From Phenylobacterium sp. (GTDB lineage: Bacteria; Pseudomonadota; Alphaproteobacteria; Caulobacterales; Caulobacteraceae), in the NCBI RefSeq assembly GCF_025351295.1, contig NZ_JANXWD010000003.1, positions 1 to 64,000 of the forward strand: a stretch of 64,000 nucleotides of DNA. Reading direction: 5' to 3'. Made by a program: the position numbers and the translations under genes. Within the stretch, counting starts at the first letter, position 1, and the number at the start of each line of letters is the position of its first letter. Under the pieces are notes generated by a model. That model saw only the letters and a list, made by a program, of their open reading frames with translations. It was not told where the DNA came from and made no database searches. Below, one piece after another: positions 1-10,214 of this stretch.

Positions 1-142
1 CGCCGGGGTCGTCCAGCGTCGCAAGCCAGCCGTCGGCCTGCTCGCGGAACATGGCCAGGACCTCGGCGATCACGCCCATGTCGCCGGCCGCGAAGTCCTC
101 AAGATAGGCGAAGTCCATCGCGCCTTCGGATCGGTCGGTCAT
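1..142 (-). CDS. Hpt (histidine phosphotransfer)-like protein, N-terminal part; continues off the left edge
   Basis: Reverse-strand ATG at 142 reads MTDRSEGAMDFAYLEDFAAGDMGVIAEVLAMFREQADGWLATLDDPG, resembling Hpt domain N-termini; open to the window edge; too short for the ORF track. Confidence 0.55.
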   Translation of the reverse strand, partial: MTDRSEGAMDFAYLEDFAAGDMGVIAEVLAMFREQADGWLATLDDPG

Positions 143-241
143 GTCGCAGCGCTCCGCCTGGTCTCAGGTTCATGGACGAGTCGAACGCCCCGCGCCATCA
201 TTGGCGCCCAGGGGCGCTCCGCGCCTGCGGAGACCACGCCC

Positions 242-1861
242 ATGCGCCTGCGTCCCAGCCGCCTGACCGCCTTCGGCGTTTGCCTGATCGTCACCACGAT
301 CGGCCTGGCGTTCTGGACCCACGGGCCCTGGGCCTGGTGGCTGGCGGGCGTGGGCGGGGCCCTGAGCCTGCTGGGGGTGCTGGACCTGGTCCAGCCGACC
401 CATTCCATCCAGCGCAACTATCCGGTGATCGGCCACGTTCGCTGGCTGGCCGAGACGATCCGCCCGGAGCTGCGCCAGTATCTGTTCGAGGCCGACGAGG
501 ACGCGGCGCCCTTCTCCCGCAGCCAGCGGTCGCTGGTCTACATGCGCGCCAAGGGCGAGGCCGGCGAGCGGCCGTTCGGCACCCTGCTGGACGTCTATCG
601 CAACGGCTATGAGTTCATCGGCCATTCGACCCGGCCGGTCCCGGCGGCCGACCCGGCCAGCTTCCGGATCGCCATCGGCGGACCGCAGTGCGCCCGACCC
701 TACTCCGCCTCGGTGTTCAACATCTCGGCCATGAGCTTCGGGGCGCTCAGCGCCAACGCCATCCGGGCGCTGAACCGCGGCGCGGCCAAGGGCGGCTTCT
801 ATCACGACACCGGCGAGGGCAGCATCAGCCCCTACCATCGCGAAGGCGGCGGCGACATCGTCTGGGAACTGGGCAGCGGCTACTTCGGCTGCCGCAACGA
901 GGAGGGCCACTTCGACCCGGACAAGTTCGCCGTCCAGGCCCAGACTGATCAGGTCAGGATGATCGAGATCAAGCTCAGCCAGGGCGCCAAGCCGGGCCAC
1001 GGCGGCGTCCTGCCGGCCCCCAAGGTCTCGGCGGAGATCTCCCAGACCCGCGGCGTGCCCATGGGCCGCGACTGCGTCTCGCCGGCGCGCCACACCGCCT
1101 TCTCCACGCCGCTCGAGATGATGGCGTTCATCACCCAGTTGCGGGAGCTCTCCGGCGGCAAGCCGGTGGGGTTCAAGCTGTGCCTGGGCCACCCGTGGGA
1201 GTTCATGGGCATCGTCAAGGCGATGCTGGAGACTGGCGTGCGGCCGGACTTCATCGTCGTCGACGGCGGCGAAGGCGGCACCGGCGCCGCGCCCACCGAG
1301 TTCAGCGACCACATCGGCGCGCCCATGCGCGAGGGCCTGCTGTTCGTGCACAATACCCTGGTCGGCGCGGGGCTGCGCGACACCCTCAAGCTGGGGGCGG
1401 CCGGCCGGATCGTCAGCGCTTTCGACCTGACCAGCGTGCTGGCCATCGGCGCCGACTGGGCCAATGCGGCGCGGGGCTTCATGTTCGCCCTAGGTTGCGT
1501 GCAGTCGCTGAGCTGCAACACCAACCGCTGCCCGACCGGCGTGGCCACCCAGGACCGGGGCCGGCAGCGGGCCCTGGTGGTCCCCGATAAGGCCGAGCGG
1601 GTGGCCAACTTCCACCGCCTGACCCTGAAGGCCCTGGCCGACATGCTGGCCGCGGCCGGCCTCGAACATCCGGACCAGCTGACGCCCGAGCACATGGTCC
1701 GGCGGGTGAGCCTCACCGAGGTGCGGCAATTCTCGGAGCTGCACACCTTCCTCAAGCCCGGCGTGCTGCTGGACGGCAGCTGCCAGGAAGGGTTCTACCG
1801 CGACAACTGGGCGCGCGCCCTGGCCGACAGCTTCGAAGGCTCGGCGGCGCCGGCGCGATAG
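242..1861 (+). CDS. FMN-binding glutamate synthase-family protein
   Basis: 539 aa; glutamate synthase central/FMN domain motifs (ISAMSFGALSANAIRALNRGA, GEGSISPYH, GGEGGTGAAPTEF, CNTNRCPTGVATQ). Confidence 0.92.
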   Translation: MRLRPSRLTAFGVCLIVTTIGLAFWTHGPWAWWLAGVGGALSLLGVLDLVQPTHSIQRNYPVIGHVRWLAETIRPELRQYLFEADEDAAPFSRSQRSLVYMRAKGEAGERPFGTLLDVYRNGYEFIGHSTRPVPAADPASFRIAIGGPQCARPYSASVFNISAMSFGALSANAIRALNRGAAKGGFYHDTGEGSISPYHREGGGDIVWELGSGYFGCRNEEGHFDPDKFAVQAQTDQVRMIEIKLSQGAKPGHGGVLPAPKVSAEISQTRGVPMGRDCVSPARHTAFSTPLEMMAFITQLRELSGGKPVGFKLCLGHPWEFMGIVKAMLETGVRPDFIVVDGGEGGTGAAPTEFSDHIGAPMREGLLFVHNTLVGAGLRDTLKLGAAGRIVSAFDLTSVLAIGADWANAARGFMFALGCVQSLSCNTNRCPTGVATQDRGRQRALVVPDKAERVANFHRLTLKALADMLAAAGLEHPDQLTPEHMVRRVSLTEVRQFSELHTFLKPGVLLDGSCQEGFYRDNWARALADSFEGSAAPAR

Positions 1862-1907
1862 GCGCACGCTGACGGCCAGGCCGAAGCCTGACCGCCAGCC
1901 GCTTGCG

Positions 1908-2285
1908 TCAGCCCATGCGGTGCAGGGCGCAGAGCTTGTTGCCGTCGGGATCGCGCAGATAGGCGAGGTACATCTTGCCCATCCCGCCTTCGCGCACGCC
2001 CGGAGGATCCTCGCAGCTGGTTCCGCCGTTGGCGACGCCGGCCGCGTGCCACGCGTCGGCCTGCTCGGAGGAGCTGGCGGCGAAGCCGATGGTGCCGCCG
2101 TTCGGCGCGCTGGCCGGCTCGCCGTTGATCGGCTTCGACACCGAGAAGACGCCGGTCGGGGTGCGGTAGAAAATCCGGTGCCCGTCGACCATCGCCGGCG
2201 AGACGCCAAGCGTGCCGAGCAAGACGTCGTAGAACGACTTGGCCCGGTCCAGGTCGTTGGTTCCGATCATGATGTGCGAAAACAT
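1908..2285 (-). CDS. VOC (glyoxalase/bleomycin resistance) family protein
   Basis: MFSHIMIGTNDLDRAKSFYDVLLGTLG...YLRDPDGNKLCALHR; internal ATG chosen within the longer ORF 1908..2351. Confidence 0.88.
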   Translation of the reverse strand: MFSHIMIGTNDLDRAKSFYDVLLGTLGVSPAMVDGHRIFYRTPTGVFSVSKPINGEPASAPNGGTIGFAASSSEQADAWHAAGVANGGTSCEDPPGVREGGMGKMYLAYLRDPDGNKLCALHRMG

Positions 2286-2460
2286 CCTGCTGTTCCTTCC
2301 CTGCTGGCGCCCCGCGAAGCGAGGCATTGCCGTTGACGCCGCTTCTTCCATGGTCCGCGCCCGCGCGGCAAGCCGCTGGGGTCTTGAAATCGGGATGGCG
2401 TCTCGGGATCGTGCGCCCCGGCCATGCTAGAGCCGACGCCCGCGCCCTCACGGAGCCACG

Positions 2461-3888
2461 ATGACATCCCCGGAGCCGTCCGCCTTCTCGATCGTCCAGC
2501 CGGTCTACGAACAGTTCGCCCAGGACCAGCGGATTCCCGGCCTGGTCGCCGGCGTCGTCCACGATGGCCGACTGGTCCACCTCACGACGGTGGGCTTTGC
2601 GGATGTCGAGCGCGAAACGCCGGTCACCGCGGAGACGGGCTTCCGCATCGCCTCCATGACCAAGAACGTGACCGCGCTGGCGGTGCTGATGCTGCGCGAC
2701 GCCGGCGCGGTCCGTCTCGAGGCGCCGGCGGGCGACTATGTGCCGGAGCTGGCGGCGCTGCCGCTGCCAACCCGCGACAGCCGCGCGGTGAGCGTTCGCG
2801 ACCTGCTCAGCCATGTGGCCGGCCTGGTCACCGACGACCCGTGGGGCGACCGGCTGCTGGGCCTCGCCCCGGCCGATTTCACCGCGCTGCTCGCCACAGG
2901 TGGGCTGTTCGCCCAGGCCCCGGAAACCGCCTTCGAATACAGCAACCTCGGCTATGCACTGCTGGGCCGGGTGATCGGAAATGTCACGGGCAGGCCCTAT
3001 CAGGACTGGATCGGGGAGATGCTGCTCGGCCCTCTGGGCATGGCCTCGACCACCTTCGACGTCGACCGGATACCGCAGGCCGCGCGCGCCACCGGCTATC
3101 GGCGGGCGCCGCCGCTGTGGCCGGAGCCGGCCGAGCCGGACGGCGAGTTCGGGGCCATGGGCGGCCTGACTACCAACGCCCTCGACTACGCGCGCTACGT
3201 AGCCTTCCTGCTCGACGCCTGGCCGCCGCGCGACGGTCCCGAGACCGGCCCGGCCCGGCGCGCCAGCATCCGCGAACTGGCGTTGGCCCACGCGATGCCG
3301 GGTCTCGGCGAGGCCCGGCAGGTCGGGGGGGCGGCCGTGCCGGTGGCCAGCGCCTATGGCTATGGCCTAGTCAGTTCCAGCGACGCCCGGCTCGGCCGCT
3401 ATCTGCATCACGCCGGCGGCCTGCCCGGCTACGGCTCGCACGTGCTCCTGGCGCCGGACGCAGGGCTGGGCCTGTTCGCCTTCGCAAACCGCACCTATCC
3501 GAAGGTCAGCCAGGCCAACATCGCGGCAGCCGACGCGCTGCTGGACGCCGGCCTCTGGACGCCGCGCCCGGTCGCGCTGGACCCGCGCCTGGCGACGGTC
3601 TCGCAGGCGGTGGCCACGGCCTACAGGCTGGGCCGGATCGCCGCAGCCGAACCCCATCTGGCGCCCAATCTCCTGCTGGACGTCTTGCCCGCCGACTACG
3701 ACGCGCAACTCGCGGCGCTGAAGCTGCGGCTGGGGGATGGCGCGCTGCTGAGCGTGACGCCGCGCCATGCCCTGGCGGGCCGGTTCGTCCTGGCCTGCGA
3801 GCGCGGCCAGCTGACCGGCGAGCTGATCCTCGCGCCCGGACCGGCCCCGAAAATCCAGAAGCTGACGTTCGATCCGCCCCCCGCGTGA
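2461..3888 (+). CDS. Serine hydrolase, beta-lactamase/class C family
   Basis: 475 aa; SMTK (SxxK) and YSN motifs ([19 protein letters not shown]). Confidence 0.9.
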   Translation: MTSPEPSAFSIVQPVYEQFAQDQRIPGLVAGVVHDGRLVHLTTVGFADVERETPVTAETGFRIASMTKNVTALAVLMLRDAGAVRLEAPAGDYVPELAALPLPTRDSRAVSVRDLLSHVAGLVTDDPWGDRLLGLAPADFTALLATGGLFAQAPETAFEYSNLGYALLGRVIGNVTGRPYQDWIGEMLLGPLGMASTTFDVDRIPQAARATGYRRAPPLWPEPAEPDGEFGAMGGLTTNALDYARYVAFLLDAWPPRDGPETGPARRASIRELALAHAMPGLGEARQVGGAAVPVASAYGYGLVSSSDARLGRYLHHAGGLPGYGSHVLLAPDAGLGLFAFANRTYPKVSQANIAAADALLDAGLWTPRPVALDPRLATVSQAVATAYRLGRIAAAEPHLAPNLLLDVLPADYDAQLAALKLRLGDGALLSVTPRHALAGRFVLACERGQLTGELILAPGPAPKIQKLTFDPPPA

Positions 3889-3931
3889 GACGCAGCCTAG
3901 GCGCGGGGCCGCGAGCCCCTACATAGGCCCG

Positions 3932-4927
3932 ATGATCCCGCTCTCCGTGCTCGACCTCTCCCCCATCGTCCAGGGCGGCAGCCCGGGCCAGTCGCTGCGC
4001 GCCAGCCGTGACCTTGCCCGCGCCGCCGAACGGCTGGGCTACGGGCGCTACTGGCTGGCCGAGCACCACAACATGACCGGCATCGCCAGCGCCGCCACCG
4101 CGGTCGCCTTGGCCTTCGTCGGCGACGGCACCTCGACCATCCGTCTGGGCTCAGGCGGCGTCATGCTGCCCAACCACGCCCCGCTGATCATCGCCGAACA
4201 GTTCGGGACGCTGGAGGCGCTCTACCCCGGCCGCATCGACCTGGGCGTCGGCCGCGCGCCCGGCACGGACCAGGTCACGGCGCGCGCGCTCCGCCGCAAC
4301 CTGGCGGGCGGCGTCGACCAGTTTCCGCACGACGTCCTGGAGCTGATGGCCTTCCTCAGGGACGCCCAGCCCGGCCAGTCCGTCCGCGCCGTCCCAGGGG
4401 CGGGTTCGAACGTGCCGGTGTGGATCCTAGGGTCCAGCCTGTATGGCGCGCAGCTCGCCGCGGCCCTGGGACTGCCGTTCGCCTTCGCCTCGCACTTCGC
4501 GCCGCAGATGCTGGACCAGGCGGCCGCGATCTATCGCGAGCAGTTCACCCCGTCGGACTATCGCGCCCGGCCACACCTGATGCTGGGCCTGAATGTCGTG
4601 GCGGGCGAGACCGACGCCGAGGCCCGGCTGCTGTTCAGCTCGCTGCAGCAGGCCTTCATCAACCTCCACGCCGGACGGCCCGGTCCGCTGCCGCCGCCCC
4701 GCGAAGATTCCGATGGCCAACTGGCGGCCATCACCGGGCCGGGCTCACCGCTGTCAAAGGCGGTGGTCGGCGGGCCGGAGACGGTGCGCGCGGGCCTCGC
4801 GGACTTCGTCGCCCGCCACCGGCCCGACGAGATCATCGTCACCGCCCAGATCTTCGACCAGGGCCAACGCATCCGTTCCCTCGAGATCGTCGCCCAGGCC
4901 CGCGACGCGCTGGCGCTCGCCGCCTGA
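3932..4927 (+). CDS. LLM-class flavin-dependent oxidoreductase
   Basis: 331 aa luciferase-like monooxygenase fold ([46 protein letters not shown]). Confidence 0.92.
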   Translation: MIPLSVLDLSPIVQGGSPGQSLRASRDLARAAERLGYGRYWLAEHHNMTGIASAATAVALAFVGDGTSTIRLGSGGVMLPNHAPLIIAEQFGTLEALYPGRIDLGVGRAPGTDQVTARALRRNLAGGVDQFPHDVLELMAFLRDAQPGQSVRAVPGAGSNVPVWILGSSLYGAQLAAALGLPFAFASHFAPQMLDQAAAIYREQFTPSDYRARPHLMLGLNVVAGETDAEARLLFSSLQQAFINLHAGRPGPLPPPREDSDGQLAAITGPGSPLSKAVVGGPETVRAGLADFVARHRPDEIIVTAQIFDQGQRIRSLEIVAQARDALALAA

Positions 4928-4990
4928 CCGCGCCCGGCCCCGCGGTGCGCCGGCTCCGCCTTGGAGCTGCCGCTCGGCGCCAGGTCGACG

Positions 4991-5400
4991 CTATACGTCC
5001 TCCGCGGCGACCAGGCCCGCCGCTTCCAGCACCTGGCGCATCGGCGCGAGGCCCGCGCCATAGCGCCGCCAGCGACCCAAGGAAGTGCTGTAGAGCAGCT
5101 GGCGCACCTGGACCGAGCTGGCGGTCGCCACCGGGGCCGTGTTCTCGTGGAAGGCCAGGCAGCGGTCTTCCCAGGCCAGGCCGCAGAAGCTCAGCAGGCG
5201 GGCGGTCTGCGCCGCCTGGTCGGCGACCACATCCTCGTAGGCGACCTCCAGGAAGCGGTCCGCGGGAAGCACCCCGCGCCAGTGCGCCATCAGCCGGTCG
5301 AAGCCCACGTAGTAGCGGGCCGCATCCGCCGGCGTGGCCGCGGGGCCGACGTCCACGACCTCAATTCGACTTGCCGGCCCTGCGATGCCGATGCGCCGCC
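4991..5400 (-). pseudogene. C-terminal remnant of a sulfotransferase-family protein
   Basis: [33 protein letters not shown]...[19 protein letters not shown]...[15 protein letters not shown] matches sulfotransferase C-termini; no N-terminal PAPS-binding region upstream in any frame. Confidence 0.65.
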
Positions 5401-5701
5401 AGCGCGGCGATCGCCTGGCCGGGAAAACGCCGGGGCCCGACAACCTGCAACAGCTCACGGAGAAACCTCAGGACCCCAGCCATCGCCATGACCTTCCGCG
5501 CCAGATCGACTTCGCCAGCGACCCAGTGAACCCAAGTCGGGCCGCAAGTCCCGCCCTCCGCGCGAGGCGATCACGCTTTTGCGGCGCGACGCCGCGTATT
5601 TTGGCGGGCCGGCCCGGGGCGGCGCAGATTGTGGGCGCAGGCGCTGACGACATGTCCCGCCTCGGCCGCTTTGGGCGGCGGCATCGGCCTCGGGGCGGGC
5701 T

Positions 5702-6559
5702 CTATTTCGCCCACCGCCGTTCGAAGTCCCAGACCTCTTCGAAGCCGATCAGGCCGCAGAATTCCTTGAAGTCGAAGATCGGCAGGTCGGCGTAGCTGCC
5801 GGTGGTCTTCAGCGCCCGCAGGCCGTCGCGCATGGCCGCGGCGGCCACCAGGCTGGTCATCGACGGGTAGATGGCGAAGGCATAGCCGATCTCCTCCAGC
5901 ACCTTGGCCGGCAGGACAGGGGTCAGCCCGCCATCGGCCATGTTGGCCATCAGCGGCGTGTCGAACGCCGCACAGGCCTGGCGCATTTCCGTTTCCGAGG
6001 TGAGCGCCTCGGGGAACAGGATGTCGGCGCCGGCCCTGGCGTAGGCCTCCGAGCGCCGCAGCGCGCCGTCCAGCCCCTCGCTCTGCCGCGCGTCCGTGCG
6101 CGCGGCGATCAGGAAGTGGCGGCTGTCCTGCCGGGCGGCGACGGCGACCTTGATCTTCTCGACCATGTCCTCCAGCGGGATCAGCCGCTTGAAGGGCGTG
6201 TGGCCGCACTTCTTGGGAAATTCCTGGTCCTCCAGCTGGATGACGGTGACGCCGGCGGCTTCATAACCCCGCACGGTATGGTGGACGTTGAGCAGGCCAC
6301 CGTAGCCGGTGTCGGCGTCGGCGATCACCGCGGCGTTGCTGGTCTTCACAAGCGTCGACATGCGGTCGAGCATCTGGGTGTAGGTGGCGATACCGGCGTC
6401 CGGCAGCCCCAGGCTGGAGGCCGTCAGCCAGTAGCCGGTGCCATAGACCACGTCGAAGCCCACCTGGTTGGCGACCACCGTGGAGATCATGTCCTGCAGG
6501 CCGGGTGCGACGAAGAACTCTCCGCGATCCAGCTTCTCCCGGACGATGGGGTTGGCCAT
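5702..6559 (-). CDS. Isocitrate lyase/PEP mutase superfamily protein (oxaloacetate decarboxylase / substituted-malate lyase-like)
   Basis: 285 aa; DADTGYGG, QLEDQEFPKKCGH, ARTDARQSEGLDGALRRSEAYARAGADILFPEA. Confidence 0.9.
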   Translation of the reverse strand: MANPIVREKLDRGEFFVAPGLQDMISTVVANQVGFDVVYGTGYWLTASSLGLPDAGIATYTQMLDRMSTLVKTSNAAVIADADTGYGGLLNVHHTVRGYEAAGVTVIQLEDQEFPKKCGHTPFKRLIPLEDMVEKIKVAVAARQDSRHFLIAARTDARQSEGLDGALRRSEAYARAGADILFPEALTSETEMRQACAAFDTPLMANMADGGLTPVLPAKVLEEIGYAFAIYPSMTSLVAAAAMRDGLRALKTTGSYADLPIFDFKEFCGLIGFEEVWDFERRWAK

Positions 6560-6569
6560 GTCGGTCTCC

Positions 6570-7175
6570 TCAATACAGCCAGGGCGTGGCGGCGCGGCGG
6601 CTGGCCTCGTAGGCGTCGAGCGCCGGGCCGCTGCGGTTCAGGATGATGTCGATCTCGCCCCAGCCGTTGAGCAGGGCCTCGCGACGCCACGGCGCGGTCT
6701 CGAAGGCGATGACCGGTCCGGCCTGCCGCAGCACCTGGCCCGCGGCCAGGTCCACGGTGAGCGGCGCACCGGCCTCGGCGTCGGCCAGCAGCCGCGCCAG
6801 ATCCGCCGGGCTGACGATCACCGGCAGGATTCCGTTCTTGAAACAGTTGGCGTGGAAGATCTCGCCGAAGCTGGTCGACACCACCACCCGGAAGCCCGCG
6901 TCGCGGAGCGCCCAGCAGGCCTGTTCGCGACTGGAGCCGCAGCCGAAATTGTCCCCCGCCACGAGGATCTCGGCCGTCCGGTAACGCGGCTGGTTCAGCA
7001 CGAAGTCCGGGTCGGGGGCGCCGCCTGGCCCCGCGCGCCACTCGTAGAAAACGTAGCGGCCCAGGCCCCGCTTCCCGGTGATCAGCAGGAAGCGGGCCGG
7101 GAAGATGCTGTCCGTGTCCACGTTGGCGGCCGGCATCGGCGCGGCGAGGCCCGTGAGGGTTTCGAACCGCTCCAT
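6570..7175 (-). CDS. leuD: LeuD-like small subunit of an aconitase-family hydro-lyase
   Basis: 201 aa from ATG at 7175: MERFETLTGLAAPMPAANVDTDSIFPARFL...GDNFGCGSSREQACWALRDAGFRVVVSTSFGEIFHANCFKNGILP. Gene symbol by homology only. Confidence 0.9.
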   Translation of the reverse strand: MERFETLTGLAAPMPAANVDTDSIFPARFLLITGKRGLGRYVFYEWRAGPGGAPDPDFVLNQPRYRTAEILVAGDNFGCGSSREQACWALRDAGFRVVVSTSFGEIFHANCFKNGILPVIVSPADLARLLADAEAGAPLTVDLAAGQVLRQAGPVIAFETAPWRREALLNGWGEIDIILNRSGPALDAYEASRRAATPWLY

Positions 7176-7177
7176 GG

Positions 7178-8584
7178 TCAGGCCGCCGTTCCACGGACAT
7201 CCACGATCCGGCCGGCCAGGGCCGCCGCCGCCGCCATGGCCGGACTCATCAGATGCGTCCGCGCCCCGATGCCCTGGCGCCCCTCGAAGTTGCGGTTGGA
7301 TGTGGAGGCGCAGCGCTTGCCGGGCTCGAGCCGGTCGTTGTTCATGGCGACGCATAGCGAGCAGCCCGGCTCGCGCCATTCGAAGCCGGCGTCGAAGAAG
7401 ATCCGGTCCAGCCCCTCGGCCTCCGCCTGCCGCTTCACCGCGCCGGAGCCAGGCACCACGATGGCGGTGACACCGGCGGCGACGCGCCCGCGGCGCGCCA
7501 CCTCGGCCGCGGCCCTGAGGTCCTCGATCCGCCCGTTGGTGCACGACCCGATGAAGGCGTTGTCGATCGCCAGCCCGATCAGCGGCTGACCCGGCCGCAG
7601 CCCCATATAGTCCAGCGCGCGGGCGATCTTGCGCGCTTCGGCCTCGCTGGCGGCGGTCGCAGGGTCCGGAGCCGTGCCGGTCACAGGCGCCGACTGGTCG
7701 GGACTGGTCCCCCAGGTGACGCGCGGGGCGATGGCGGCGGCGTCGATCTCGACCATGCGGTCGAACACCGCGTCCTGATCGCTGGTCAGGGTCCGCCAGT
7801 GAGCCAGGGCCGCGCCCCAGGCCTCGCCCGCCGGCGCCATGGGCCGGCCGGCGATGTAGGCGAAGGTGGTCTCGTCCGGCGCGATCAGGCCGACCCTCGC
7901 GCCCGCTTCGATGCTCATGTTGCAAAGCGTCATGCGGCCTTCCATGGAGAGGGACCGCACGGCCTCGCCGGCATATTCGATGGCGTAGCCGACGCCGCCC
8001 GTGACGCCGAGCGCGGCGACCACGCTGAGGGTCAGGTCCTTGGCCGTCACGCCCAGGCCCAGACGGCCGCAGACGTTGACCCGCAAGGTCCGGGCGCGGG
8101 CCTGACGCAGGCTCTGCGCAGCCAGGACGCACTCGCACTCGCTGGCGCCGATCCCAAAGGCCAGCGCGCCGAACGCCCCGTGCGTGGAGGTATGGCTGTC
8201 GCCGCAGACCAGGGTCATGCCCGGCAGGGTGAAGCCCAGCTCTGGGCCGATGACGTGGACGATGCCCTGGCGGGGATCGGTCAGCGGCAGGTGGGCTATG
8301 CCGAAGGCCTCGGCGTTGACGGCCAGCAGCGCCACCTGCTCGCGCGCCAGCGGATCGGCGATCGGGCGGTCCCGGTCGCGGGTCGGCACCGCATGGTCGG
8401 CGACCGCGAGGTGCGTCTCCGGACGGCGGACGCGGCGGCCGGCGGCGCGCAGGCCCTCGAAGGCCTGCGGACTGGACACCTCATGGATCAGGGAGCGGTC
8501 GATGTAGAGCAGGCTGACGCCCTCGTCGTAGGCTTCCACCTCGTGGGCGGCCCACAGCTTCTCGTAGAGGGTCCGTCCGGTCAT
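7178..8584 (-). CDS. leuC: LeuC-like large subunit of an aconitase-family hydro-lyase
   Basis: 468 aa; [57 protein letters not shown] (Fe-S cysteines). Confidence 0.93.
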   Translation of the reverse strand: MTGRTLYEKLWAAHEVEAYDEGVSLLYIDRSLIHEVSSPQAFEGLRAAGRRVRRPETHLAVADHAVPTRDRDRPIADPLAREQVALLAVNAEAFGIAHLPLTDPRQGIVHVIGPELGFTLPGMTLVCGDSHTSTHGAFGALAFGIGASECECVLAAQSLRQARARTLRVNVCGRLGLGVTAKDLTLSVVAALGVTGGVGYAIEYAGEAVRSLSMEGRMTLCNMSIEAGARVGLIAPDETTFAYIAGRPMAPAGEAWGAALAHWRTLTSDQDAVFDRMVEIDAAAIAPRVTWGTSPDQSAPVTGTAPDPATAASEAEARKIARALDYMGLRPGQPLIGLAIDNAFIGSCTNGRIEDLRAAAEVARRGRVAAGVTAIVVPGSGAVKRQAEAEGLDRIFFDAGFEWREPGCSLCVAMNNDRLEPGKRCASTSNRNFEGRQGIGARTHLMSPAMAAAAALAGRIVDVRGTAA

Positions 8585-8588
8585 GGTC

Positions 8589-10208
8589 CTAGCCCTCCGG
8601 CACGCCGTCGCCGGGACGGACCCGCAGGTGGTCGATCACCCGCCCCAGCAGGTCCGCGCAGTCGGGGCCCTGGACATAGGCTCGGAACAGGCGGTCCAGG
8701 CGGGCCACGTCCGGGCTGTCCGACCCGCGTACACGCACGGGGGCGCCGGCGCCGGGCGGCACGTCATAGAGTTGCAGGTCGCGCAGCTGAAACCAGGCCG
8801 AGGTCAGGTGCGCGCCGTCCCAGCGCGGCGCTTCGGCGCGCAGCAGGGGCGCCGTCGGCAAGATTGCCCCCGGCGCCATCCAGGCCAGGGGCTCCAGGTA
8901 TTCGACCGGCGGCCCACCGCGCGCGTGCGCCCACACCCTGGCAACGACGGCGCTGGCGCCCTCGCCCGCCAGGCTCGACGGTTCGAGCGCCAGATGCGCC
9001 AGCGCCGCCTCAAGGACAGCCACGACGCCGTCCAGCCCTGTCCCAGCGTCAGCGAGCGGGTCCGACGCGCCGCATCCGGGCGGGCTGATGACCACCACCA
9101 GGTCTTCGGGGTGCGCCGCGGCCTGGGCGGCGGCCAGGGCCTCCACGTCACCGGGCAGGCCCGGCAGGACGACCCGGACAGGACCCGTGGCGCGTCCCGT
9201 CATCCGCATGTGCAGCCACCCCTCGCCGACCGGAACGAACCGCGCCCCGGGTCGCGTCTGGGCCCCCGGCGGAGGTCCGGGCGCCGCGGCGTCGGGCGCG
9301 CGCCCCTTGGCAACGCCGTGGCGGATCGCTCCGGACCAGGCCGCCGCCGACTCGTCCAGCCAGACGATGTCCCAGCCCGGGCCTGGTTCCAGCCGGTCGA
9401 GATGGTCGGCGATGAGATCCGTCGGGCGGGCCATCACCGTCACGGGCGGCTTCAGGTCGCGCAGCACGGCGTTGGGCTGGAAGGCGGCGGCGCGGATATA
9501 GGCCTTGGCGTAGTGCGGGCCGGACTGAACGAAGCCCAGGGCGCTGCGCTGCAGCGGCTCCAGGTCCGATGGCGCGCGGCGCAGCCGCCGGGCCGGCGTG
9601 CGCTCGTACCAGGGAAACCAAGTGGAGTGGTCCTTGACCCGGGACCAGAGCCCCATGACGTGCCGACCGTCCCAGTCGGGGAGGTAGGGCGCGAGGTAGC
9701 GGGTGCGGAAGTCCTCCACCTCATCGTCGGTAAAGGCCGAAAGCCCGTCGAGGACCAGGGCGCTGACCCGGCCAGGCTCGCGCCGCGCGAACGCCGTGGC
9801 CAGGGCCGCGCCGGTGTGGGCGCCGTAGAACGCGGCCGTCCGGGCGCCCAGGGCGTCCAGGGTCGCGGCGATGGCGTCCAGGAACGCGTCCATCGCGGGA
9901 GCGTCGCCGAGCAGCGGGTCCGACAGTCCGTAGCCCGGCGTGTCCGGCGCAACGACCCGGTAGCGGCCGGCCAGCGCGTCGATCACCGGCAGCAAGGACA
10001 GGGATGATCGAGGCGATTCATGCAGCGCCAGCACCAGCGGGCCCTGGCCGGCGGCGCGATAGTGGAGGTCCCCATGGGGCAGGCGCAGATAGCCCCGTTC
10101 AACGGGCCGTGCGGCGGGATATCTGGGCTGCAGCACGGGGCGCAGGCTCTCCTCAAGGCTGACGGGCGCCCCCGCAAGGGAGCGCCCGACGGACCTTCGA
10201 TAGCGCAT
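8589..10208 (-). CDS. Tandem alpha/beta-hydrolase-like protein with noncanonical nucleophile elbow
   Basis: 539 aa; N-terminal domain [12 protein letters not shown]...[16 protein letters not shown]...[14 protein letters not shown]-terminal half has a second degenerate hydrolase-like fold ([11 protein letters not shown]...[15 protein letters not shown]...[11 protein letters not shown]). Confidence 0.8.
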   Translation of the reverse strand: MRYRRSVGRSLAGAPVSLEESLRPVLQPRYPAARPVERGYLRLPHGDLHYRAAGQGPLVLALHESPRSSLSLLPVIDALAGRYRVVAPDTPGYGLSDPLLGDAPAMDAFLDAIAATLDALGARTAAFYGAHTGAALATAFARREPGRVSALVLDGLSAFTDDEVEDFRTRYLAPYLPDWDGRHVMGLWSRVKDHSTWFPWYERTPARRLRRAPSDLEPLQRSALGFVQSGPHYAKAYIRAAAFQPNAVLRDLKPPVTVMARPTDLIADHLDRLEPGPGWDIVWLDESAAAWSGAIRHGVAKGRAPDAAAPGPPPGAQTRPGARFVPVGEGWLHMRMTGRATGPVRVVLPGLPGDVEALAAAQAAAHPEDLVVVISPPGCGASDPLADAGTGLDGVVAVLEAALAHLALEPSSLAGEGASAVVARVWAHARGGPPVEYLEPLAWMAPGAILPTAPLLRAEAPRWDGAHLTSAWFQLRDLQLYDVPPGAGAPVRVRGSDSPDVARLDRLFRAYVQGPDCADLLGRVIDHLRVRPGDGVPEG

Positions 10209-10214
10209 CGACTG

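Noticed and set aside
170-1351. Long minus-strand ORF (393 aa) opposite the glutamate synthase-family gene
   Set aside because: Low-complexity R/A/G/H/D-rich translation typical of antisense shadow ORFs in GC-rich DNA; the plus strand carries a clear conserved protein.
1868-1912. GCTGACG...CGTCAGC inverted repeat between glutamate synthase-family and VOC genes as a terminator
   Set aside because: Long loop, no T-tract, and the right arm overlaps the VOC stop codon; not convincing.
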